The notes below the pieces were generated by a model, which saw only the letters and a program-made list of their open reading frames with translations, was not told the DNA's origin and ran no database searches. Shown here one piece after another: positions 8,782 to 15,607 of a DNA stretch of 34,269 nt. Source of the DNA: DATJHM01 sp035493895 (GTDB lineage: Bacteria; Chloroflexota; Ktedonobacteria; Ktedonobacterales; Ktedonobacteraceae); assembly GCA_035493895.1 (NCBI GenBank), contig DATJHM010000184.1:1-34269 (forward strand), in the 5' to 3' direction. The number at the start of each line of letters is the position of its first letter. Within the stretch, counting starts at the first letter, position 1. A program made the position numbers and the translations under genes.

Positions 8782-9693
8782 ATGGAAACCACAGAAAACG
8801 GAACCTTCCTTCAGGAAAAGGGCGCAGCGAATGACCATGATATCGTGCCATTTTCAGCGCAACAGAGTGAACATTGGCTGCTTGAACGAACCTATCATGC
8901 CCACCTGTGTAATGGGGGAGAACTTGCCGTCCCCGCCTTCACAGAGGCGATGAAACAACTGGTCGACTTCCCCATTGCGCCCTCATCGCAACCATCGAAA
9001 TCACACCTGGCCGAGATCGTGCCTCTCAAGAAGAGTACCAATTTCACTGCTCCGCTACCCACCTGGAGGGAAATCTCAGCAGCAGAAGCCAATGCGCTCT
9101 TTCAGCAGGGGAACCCCATTCTACTCTATGGAGAACACGCGTGCAAGCATCCGCAAGAAGCGATGGAAGCCTGGAAGCCCGCCAGGAACATGTACAACAT
9201 CATCTATAGGGACGAGCGCACACAGCCGGAGGCCATCTCCGAAACTGAGTCTGCGGTATGCTATCTGGACCCCAAACAAGGTACATTTTCCAATGCGACC
9301 TGGAGGGCCTGGTTCCCATCTGACACCGCCGCGCTCCTCGCTGGCAACCCTCACGAAGGCACCATCACCTTCCTTGCTCCCTGCGTGCAATTTCCCTACA
9401 CGACCCATTACACAGTGATGGCTTCTGATGGGCACGTCTATCCCTATGCAGACAGGGACGGGGCCATCCAGGGATACCAGACGTTTTCACCACAAGAGGT
9501 GGGCAAGGAGCACGATCTGCACGCCATCTTCCCTCAATTCTGTTACTATCATGAGGTCACCTGTCCGAGCGGCATCTACCACCTCGAATTTTTCGGACCT
9601 CATATGAATGAGTGGGGGTACGCAGTCGAAGAGGCAACGGCTTTTACATCGGCACACGTAGCAGATCCGCTTCGTGCGGAAATGACCCGGTGA
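8782..9693 (+). CDS. Hypothetical protein, 303 residues, unrecognised
   Basis: I do not recognise this family. The ATG at 8782 follows AAGAGGA; a longer TTG frame from 8716 is less likely. The protein has no signal peptide and no membrane helix, is rich in aromatic residues, His and Pro, and is acidic at its N-terminus. Phrases that may help a search are EHWLLERTYHAHLCNGGELA, NPILLYGEHACKHPQEAMEA, 'VCYLDPKQGTFSNATWRAWF' and 'HEVTCPSGIYHLEFFGPHMN'. Several Cys and His residues lie in the middle and C-terminal parts, but no ordered zinc motif can be claimed. It precedes the CheB-CheR-kinase hybrid on the same strand with a 111-base gap, so a shared transcript is possible. Coding is supported by its length, ribosome site and normal codon style. 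Confidence 0.75.
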   Translation: METTENGTFLQEKGAANDHDIVPFSAQQSEHWLLERTYHAHLCNGGELAVPAFTEAMKQLVDFPIAPSSQPSKSHLAEIVPLKKSTNFTAPLPTWREISAAEANALFQQGNPILLYGEHACKHPQEAMEAWKPARNMYNIIYRDERTQPEAISETESAVCYLDPKQGTFSNATWRAWFPSDTAALLAGNPHEGTITFLAPCVQFPYTTHYTVMASDGHVYPYADRDGAIQGYQTFSPQEVGKEHDLHAIFPQFCYYHEVTCPSGIYHLEFFGPHMNEWGYAVEEATAFTSAHVADPLRAEMTR

Positions 9694-9804
9694 AGGACTT
9701 CAAGCAGAATACAACATGACTTGCTCTATCGCCCACACATCATATTCCGCCTGGAAGTTCCGGGGGAAAAGCCGCTAGAGGCAGAGAGAGGAGGGATTTC
9801 TAAA

Positions 9805-12800
9805 ATGCCCTCTCAATACGTCGCCTTCCCCATTGTGGGGATTGGCGCTTCTGCGGGTGGACTGGAGGCGTTCAGAGACGTTCTGCGCTTCCTACCAGTC
9901 GATACTGGTATGGCCTATGTATTGGTACAACACATGGACCCCAGACATGAAAGTTTGTTACCCGATCTGCTGGCGCGGGCTACGCGCATGGAGGTTCATG
10001 AGGCACAGGCGAACATGGAAGTCTGTGCCAACCATGTCTACATCATTGCCCCAAATACAGATATGACGCTCTCGCAGGGCGTGCTCCAACTCATGCCCCG
10101 AACAGAGGCGGGTGGGCAACACCTCTCTATTGATACCTTCTTGCGTTCGCTGGCCGAGAGTAGAGCCGCCGGGGCCCTGGGAGTGATTTTATCGGGAATG
10201 GCTACCGATGGGACACTTGGGCTCCAGGCCATCAAGGCCGCAGGAGGGATAACCTTTGCCCAGGAGCCTGCCTCGGCGCAGTTCTCTGAGATGCCAAACA
10301 GTGCTATTACCGCCGGATGCGTAGATTTCGTCGGGTCGCCTGAAGCAATTGCCAGAGAACTGGCCAGGATCAGTCGCCATCCCACTGTCCACCAGCCCCC
10401 TCTTGTAGTGGAAGTGGATACCTCTCTCTCAGAGCCGGATCTTTCCACATGGGAACCGGAGTTTCAGCAGATTCTGCGTGCGTTGCACAGGCGCACGGGC
10501 ACGGATTTCACCGCATACAAGCCCACGACGCTCAAGCGCCGCATTGGGCGACGCATGGTACTTGTACAAAGCAAGAGCCCTGCCCAGTATCTGCTGTATC
10601 TCTCCGACCATCAGAGCGAGGGGGATGCCTTGTATCAGGACATGCTGATAGGAGTGACGAGTTTTTTTCGGGACCCCTCTACCTTTCAGACACTTGGCCG
10701 TGAGATCTGGTCAGTTCTGCTTGCGACAAAAGCCACAGGTTCTCCGCTGCGAATATGGGTGCCAGGCTGTTCCACCGGGGAGGAAGTCTACTCTCTGGCG
10801 ATCTGCCTGCTGGAGTTTCTGGCGGAGGAGAAGCAAACGATTCCCCCCATCCAATTTTTTGGCACGGATCTCAATCCACAGGCAATAGCGTCCGCCAGGG
10901 CAGGTCTCTACCTGCCAGGTGCTGTAGAGACGCTCTCTCCTGCACGTCTGGATCACTTTTTTCTTCCTGTCAATGGGTGCTACCAGATTCGCAAGGCCGT
11001 CCGCGAGATATGCGTCTTTGCACAACACAATCTGCTCAAGGACCCACCATTCTCTCAGATTGACCTGCTCTCGTGTCAGCATGTACTGATTTATCTGGAG
11101 TCCTGGGCGCAGAGAAAGGTGATCCAGACCTTCCACTATGCGCTTGCTCCCCACGGTGTCCTCCTGCTTGGACCATCGGAAACGATTGGAACCAGCAGAG
11201 AGCTCTTTGCACATGCCGGGGAGCACAAACGACAACTGTATATAAAAAAAGCTACCAGCGCGTGGCCTCTCGCCATCGAGGGCGTCCACAGGTCCACTCG
11301 AGGAACTACACCAACCCGGGATGAGGAAGGAAAGAGTATGAAGGAAGACGGAAAGCGAGCGTTTGATCTCCAGAAGGAGGCAGAGCGGGTGCTGGCTCGT
11401 TTTGCTCCGGCCAGCGTCGTCATTGACGCGGAGATGGACATCCTCCACTTCCATGGAGACACAAACCCCTATCTGAGACCTGCACCAGGCCGGGCAAGCC
11501 TCAATCTCTTCAAAATGGCAAGGGCAGGCCTGGATCTGGCACTGCGCACCGCTCTTTCCAATGCCAGAAAGAGCGGACAAGCAGTCAAAAAAGAGGGAAT
11601 CCAGATAAGCGACCAGGGCGTCTTGCGCGACATCACCGTGGAAGTGGTTCCCATGCAGGCGTCCACCACGGAACACTACTTTGTGATCCTCTTTGAAGAG
11701 GCGAGCACATCGTCCACCCCACCACCTCCCCCTCTCTCACCAGACAGGCAAATACGACAGGGAATCAAGGATCGACGCATTCGGAAAGCCGAGCAGGAGT
11801 TGGAGGATACCCGACAGGAGATGCGCTCGATGATTGAGGAGTTAGAGGCTACCAACGAGGAACTGCACTCGGCGAATGAAGAGAGCCTCTCCAGCAATGA
11901 GGAGTTACAAAGCCTCAATGAAGAACTGGAAACGTCCAAAGAAGAGATCCAGGCCAGTAACGAAGAATTGCTCGCGGTGAACACGGAAATCCAACAGCGC
12001 AATGCACAACTACAGGAAGCACGCGACTTCGCCGAAGCGATTGTGGAGACCGTCAGGGAACCACTGCTCGTCCTGGATGCCGACCTGCGTGTGCAACGCG
12101 CAAACCGCTCTTTCTACCAATGTTTCCAGGTCGAGCCAGCGGAAACGGAGGGTCGCCGGATCTTCGAGCTGGGAGACGGCCAATGGAACATGCCCGCCTT
12201 ACGGTCCCTGCTGGAGGAGTTGCTCCCTACCAATCATACACTTGTGGATTACGAGGTAGAACATCTCTTTCCCAGGATTGGATACCGGGCTATGCTGCTC
12301 AATGCCCAGCGCATCGATAGCGTCCCGCTGATCTTGCTTGCGATGGAGGACATCACCCTGCGCAAACAAGTAGAGAGTGAAAAGCAGCAAGTGATGGAGC
12401 AACGTAAGGAATTTATGGCGATTGCCAGTCACGAACTCAAGACACCCATTACCAGTCTGAAAGGCTATACGCAAATCCTGCACAAGCGCTTTTGCCGGGC
12501 AGGCGATGAGCACTCAACAACGATACTCGTCAAAATGGAGAAACAACTCGACAAACTCATTACGCTGATCGGCGAGTTGCTGGATGTCACCAAAATAGAG
12601 GCAGGCCAACTTACCTGGCACAATGAGCCATTTGATCTGGATACCCTCGTGCAAGACATCGTCGAAGAGATAGGCTATACCACAGAACGCCACCAGATTC
12701 GCATCGAGGGAACACTCTCTTCCCCCATATTCGGAGACCGCGAACACATCGGTCAGGTTCTCATCAACCTGCTCTCCAACGCGGTGAAATATTCTCCCCA

Positions 12801-13110
12801 GGCCACCTCTATCCTGGTAAAAATGACAGCGGATGCGGATACTGCCACCATCGGCGTGCAGGACTTTGGCATTGGCATTGCCCCGGAGAAACACGAACAC
12901 CTCTTTGAGCGCTTCTTTCGGGTGAGTGACCCTGCCTCCAAAACCTTCCCTGGCCTTGGCCTTGGCCTCTTTATCTCAGCACAAATTGTCAAACGGCACG
13001 GGGGACGGATGTGGGTCGAGAGCCACGAGGGCGTCGGCTCTACCTTCTTCTTTACCATCCCGCTCGTACCGCAGTCAGAGCCCACCATACAGAAAGAAGG
13101 AGATGAGTAG
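9805..13110 (+). CDS. CheB-CheR-PAS-histidine kinase hybrid sensor
   Basis: A 1101-residue multidomain signalling protein; the ATG at 9805 follows GGAGGG, while the earlier TTG at 9721 lacks support. Order: CheB methylesterase (about 8-190; Ser16 in GIGASAGG, His43 in VQHMDP, Asp135 in GMATDGT); CheR methyltransferase (about 215-480; SAM loop GCSTGEEVYS near 321); a PAS-like segment (about 530-640); a long coiled coil rich in NEEL repeats (about 660-740); a second PAS; HisKA with His876 in IASHELKTPITSL; and a HATPase domain (NLLSNAVKYSP, DFGIGIAP, GLGLGLFIS). All catalytic residues looked for are present. It has no membrane helix, so it should sense a cytoplasmic cue. The response regulator follows at once. 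No CheA, CheW or receptor gene is nearby, so a role outside classical chemotaxis is likely. Confidence 0.93.
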   Translation: MPSQYVAFPIVGIGASAGGLEAFRDVLRFLPVDTGMAYVLVQHMDPRHESLLPDLLARATRMEVHEAQANMEVCANHVYIIAPNTDMTLSQGVLQLMPRTEAGGQHLSIDTFLRSLAESRAAGALGVILSGMATDGTLGLQAIKAAGGITFAQEPASAQFSEMPNSAITAGCVDFVGSPEAIARELARISRHPTVHQPPLVVEVDTSLSEPDLSTWEPEFQQILRALHRRTGTDFTAYKPTTLKRRIGRRMVLVQSKSPAQYLLYLSDHQSEGDALYQDMLIGVTSFFRDPSTFQTLGREIWSVLLATKATGSPLRIWVPGCSTGEEVYSLAICLLEFLAEEKQTIPPIQFFGTDLNPQAIASARAGLYLPGAVETLSPARLDHFFLPVNGCYQIRKAVREICVFAQHNLLKDPPFSQIDLLSCQHVLIYLESWAQRKVIQTFHYALAPHGVLLLGPSETIGTSRELFAHAGEHKRQLYIKKATSAWPLAIEGVHRSTRGTTPTRDEEGKSMKEDGKRAFDLQKEAERVLARFAPASVVIDAEMDILHFHGDTNPYLRPAPGRASLNLFKMARAGLDLALRTALSNARKSGQAVKKEGIQISDQGVLRDITVEVVPMQASTTEHYFVILFEEASTSSTPPPPPLSPDRQIRQGIKDRRIRKAEQELEDTRQEMRSMIEELEATNEELHSANEESLSSNEELQSLNEELETSKEEIQASNEELLAVNTEIQQRNAQLQEARDFAEAIVETVREPLLVLDADLRVQRANRSFYQCFQVEPAETEGRRIFELGDGQWNMPALRSLLEELLPTNHTLVDYEVEHLFPRIGYRAMLLNAQRIDSVPLILLAMEDITLRKQVESEKQQVMEQRKEFMAIASHELKTPITSLKGYTQILHKRFCRAGDEHSTTILVKMEKQLDKLITLIGELLDVTKIEAGQLTWHNEPFDLDTLVQDIVEEIGYTTERHQIRIEGTLSSPIFGDREHIGQVLINLLSNAVKYSPQATSILVKMTADADTATIGVQDFGIGIAPEKHEHLFERFFRVSDPASKTFPGLGLGLFISAQIVKRHGGRMWVESHEGVGSTFFFTIPLVPQSEPTIQKEGDE

Positions 13111-13111
13111 T

Positions 13112-13474
13112 ATGCGGAAAAAAATCCTTGTCGTCGAGGATGATACAGCAATTGGGGATGTGCTATACGAAATGCTTTCGGATGCGGGGTATACAGTGGA
13201 GCTCCAGGTAGATGGTCAGGCCGCTCTACAAATGCAGGAGCCGTTCCCTGATCTGCTCTTCCTCGATATCCGACTCTCTGGCTCAGATGGACGAACCATT
13301 TGCCAGTACATCAAAGCAAAACCTGCCACGCGCCACATTCCGATCATTCTCCTCTCGACCTATAAAGATACACAACACATGGCGCAGGATGTTGGTGCTG
13401 ATGATTTCCTTACAAAACCATTCGAGATGGAGGATGTGCTGGCACTGGCCGCAAACTATCTGGGAGGTAGATAG
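13112..13474 (+). CDS. Single-domain response regulator
   Basis: A 120-residue CheY-like receiver with no output domain. Acidic pocket Glu9-Asp10-Asp11 in VVEDD, phosphoacceptor Asp52 in FLDIRLSG, Ser82 in LLST, Lys102 in TKPF. The start at ATG 13112 is nine bases after AAGGAG; the in-frame ATG at 13103 sits too close to that site. It begins one base after the hybrid kinase stop codon, so the pair is co-transcribed and translationally close, and it is the natural phosphoacceptor for His876 of the kinase. With no DNA-binding part it must act by protein contact or as a phosphorelay carrier. Confidence 0.93.
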   Translation: MRKKILVVEDDTAIGDVLYEMLSDAGYTVELQVDGQAALQMQEPFPDLLFLDIRLSGSDGRTICQYIKAKPATRHIPIILLSTYKDTQHMAQDVGADDFLTKPFEMEDVLALAANYLGGR

Positions 13475-13580
13475 CTCCAGTGCAGGCTGGTCGCAAAATG
13501 CTGACGAAGAGTTCGTCGAGGCAAAAGAAAATCGAGAAGAGTTGTCTTCTCACAGTTATCTTCTTACAAGGAGTATCACG

Positions 13581-13766
13581 ATGGCACAAAACAAACCGCA
13601 ACACGATAGCGTATCCTATTGGGCAAACCTATGGGGGAACGCAACAAAAAAATACCAACGCGATAGAAAGAAACGCGAGAAAAATGGGTGGACACTGGTA
13701 AGTTGTACGGAAGCGGGGCGCGACATTTTTTCGCGCGTGGTCCTGACAGCCATCTACGAAAAATGA
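13581..13766 (+). CDS. Small basic hypothetical protein, 61 residues
   Basis: A short frame with a good AAGGAG site (13568-13573) eight bases before ATG 13581. The product starts MAQNKPQHDSVSYWANLWGN, has a strongly basic middle (KKYQRDRKKREKNG) and ends SRVVLTAIYEK. There is no membrane helix or recognised domain. It lies 106 bases after the response regulator on the same strand and ends 14 bases before the convergent sigma-factor gene. It may be the last gene of the sensor operon. I do not recognise a family. Confidence 0.55.
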   Translation: MAQNKPQHDSVSYWANLWGNATKKYQRDRKKREKNGWTLVSCTEAGRDIFSRVVLTAIYEK

Positions 13767-13780
13767 GCCTCACATACTTC

Positions 13781-14407
13781 CTATGTTTCCATGACTCTCT
13801 CACGCTCAAATTCTAGCTCCAGCAAGACACGCAGGCGTTCTTTCGCCCGGAAAAAGTACGTTTTGGCCCTTGTGGCCGGGATACTGAGCTCCTGCCCAAT
13901 CTCGCGAAAGCTCAGTTGCGTGCTATAGCGCAGCCACACAACTGCGCGGAAGTGCGGGGGCAATGTTTCAATCGCCTCAAAGAGCTTTTGTCGTAGCTCG
14001 CACAATTCAACCTGCTCCTCCGGTAGCCGATCCGTGTCGGCAATATTGGCGAGGAATGAGTATTCACCCTTCTCCGGAAATGGCTCGATCTCGGAAAAGA
14101 GAAGGCACCGTCTACGACGCAGCTCATCAATAGAGCGGTGACGTGCCACCTGACTTAACCAGGGCTTGAGTGTCCCCCCCGCTACCAGTGTGGGCAGCGA
14201 ACGGTACAATTGAAGGAAGACATATTGTAAGATATCGTGCGTGAGGTATTCGTCGCGCACGATACGAGAAATCAGGAGCAAAAGAAAGGCGCTGTACCTC
14301 TCAACCAGGATTTCGAACGCGCCTGGATCGCCGACTCGCGCTCGTTGAACCAGGCTATCATCCGTCAGATCTGAAAGCGGCCTGGTTGGCACAAGGTATC
14401 TTGGCAT
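13781..14407 (-). CDS. RNA polymerase sigma factor, sigma-70 family (ECF type)
   Basis: A 208-residue factor with only regions 2 and 4, as in extracytoplasmic-function sigma factors. Region 2 runs from about residue 15 to 100 (DDSLVQRARVGDPGAFEILV, then LKPWLSQVARHRSIDELRRR, which binds the -10 element and melts DNA). Region 4 runs from about 145 to 200 (LPPHFRAVVWLRY, then LSFREIGQELSIPATRAKTY, the -35 binding helix-turn-helix). No anti-sigma factor gene is adjacent: downstream is the convergent 61-residue gene and upstream is a GlsB-like gene on the same strand. Control by the nearby sensor kinase is possible but not shown. Confidence 0.92.
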   Translation of the reverse strand: MPRYLVPTRPLSDLTDDSLVQRARVGDPGAFEILVERYSAFLLLLISRIVRDEYLTHDILQYVFLQLYRSLPTLVAGGTLKPWLSQVARHRSIDELRRRRCLLFSEIEPFPEKGEYSFLANIADTDRLPEEQVELCELRQKLFEAIETLPPHFRAVVWLRYSTQLSFREIGQELSIPATRAKTYFFRAKERLRVLLELEFERERVMET

Positions 14408-14538
14408 ATATATTCCTGCTACTCTCCGAGCCGCATACGTATGTCTCAGCGCCTACGGTGACGAGAAGACCTGAATAGAGACATGGCGCATTATGTGTGC
14501 ATACTCCATTGATATCATCTGGCTCTTAGCGCACCGTA

Positions 14539-14859
14539 CTACCATCCCCATTCTCTCGGCCTGGTTCTAATTGTCCCTCCGCGCGAGACAGCGTGTACGA
14601 TGGCAAGGAGAATACAGGCTCCAATAAAGGCGACCACAATCGTCCCAATCAGGCCGAAGGAACCTAGCCCCAGAAGGCCAGCTAACCATCCGCCTAAGAA
14701 AGCTCCGATAATGCCCACCACAATATCACCAACGATGCCAAAGCCGCCACCGCGCATCACCCGGCTCGCGAGAAAGCCTGCAATCAATCCAACAACCAGC
14801 AGCCAGAGCAAATTTGACATGCTAAGATTGATATCCGCAAGGAGAAGCGTTGCAATCAT
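14539..14859 (-). CDS. GlsB/YeaQ/YmgE-type stress membrane protein (copy 1)
   Basis: A 106-residue, glycine-rich integral membrane protein with about three helices. The start ATG at 14859 follows AAAGGA by seven bases; an ATG seven codons upstream is less well placed. The family core is clear: VGLIAGFLASRVMRGGG, then GDIVVGIIGAFLGGWLAG, then TIVVAFIGACILLAIVHAV. Proteins of this transglycosylase-associated family are induced by general stress; their biochemical role is unknown. It closely resembles the copy at 21583-21888. It lies between the sigma factor and Dps-like genes on the same strand, in keeping with a stress regulon. Confidence 0.9.
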   Translation of the reverse strand: MIATLLLADINLSMSNLLWLLVVGLIAGFLASRVMRGGGFGIVGDIVVGIIGAFLGGWLAGLLGLGSFGLIGTIVVAFIGACILLAIVHAVSRGGTIRTRPREWGW

Positions 14860-14957
14860 GATCGTATCCTTTCCTCTCATAGGAATGTATTGTGTTCTAC
14901 GTTCTTACTATACCCATTGAGTGTTATGATAAACGTTAAATAAAGTTCTCCCGCTAC

Positions 14958-15440
14958 TTAGCTACCTGCTTGCTGGCTCGTCTGAACGAACCAGAGCCAT
15001 TTGTCAATGCCTCGGGCAATTTCAGTAAAGATGTCAGCAGTGTCGGCATCCTGAAGGGCTGATGCCTGCTCGCTGGCATAGCGCACATGTCTCCCAAAGT
15101 CCGTGAGTGTCGTCGAAAGTGCATCAATGTGGCCATGCCCATCAGCGGTCGCCAGTCGGTATCCGTCGAGCGAAGTCCGCTCGACAACCGCATGCGCCGT
15201 GCCCTTCGCTGCGCCACCCAACTGTACGATACGCTCAGCGATCAGATCCGCATACTCCTCCACGCCTTCAGCTATCTTGTTAAATAATTCACGCAGGGAC
15301 ATGAAATTGGGCCCTTTCACATTCCAGTAAGCCTGTCTGCTTTGTAACTGCAAATCGATGGCGTCGGCTAAGCGGCGGTTCAACAGCTCGATCAATTTGG
15401 CCTGCTGCTCTTCGGGCAGGGCATTATTTTTCCTGGGCAT
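14958..15440 (-). CDS. Dps-family DNA-protection protein with altered ferroxidase ligands
   Basis: A 160-residue ferritin-like protein; ATG 15440 follows GGAAGGAA by seven bases. Phrases LQSRQAYWNVKGPNF, LRELFNKIAEGVEEYADLIA and AERIVQLGG place it in the Dps family, which forms 12-subunit shells that bind iron and shield DNA. Lined up with E. coli Dps, Asp78 and Glu82 are kept (YADLIAE), but His51 is Tyr, His63 is Arg and Asp67 is Asn. Iron oxidation at the subunit interface may therefore be weak or differently arranged. The N-terminus (MPRKNNALPEEQQ) is only mildly basic. Divergent from the BTAD regulator gene, downstream on its own strand is the GlsB-like gene. Confidence 0.88.
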   Translation of the reverse strand: MPRKNNALPEEQQAKLIELLNRRLADAIDLQLQSRQAYWNVKGPNFMSLRELFNKIAEGVEEYADLIAERIVQLGGAAKGTAHAVVERTSLDGYRLATADGHGHIDALSTTLTDFGRHVRYASEQASALQDADTADIFTEIARGIDKWLWFVQTSQQAGS

Positions 15441-15607
15441 GGGAACGTTCCTTCCACTCAAGTCGTGTTTTGTGCGATAATAAATAGGTTCTATGTAGTA
15501 TCACTTGAAACTCTCTGGCATCCTTTGTTCTTTCATGTGGAGCGAGTTCCCTTACCTGTCACCTCTCTGATCTCAGAATAGCAGCAGCGTGTTACGAGGG
15601 CCGTTAA

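Noticed and set aside
10711..11676. 321-codon minus-strand frame
   Set aside because: Antisense to the CheR part of the hybrid kinase; its sequence is low-quality shadow coding with no domain.
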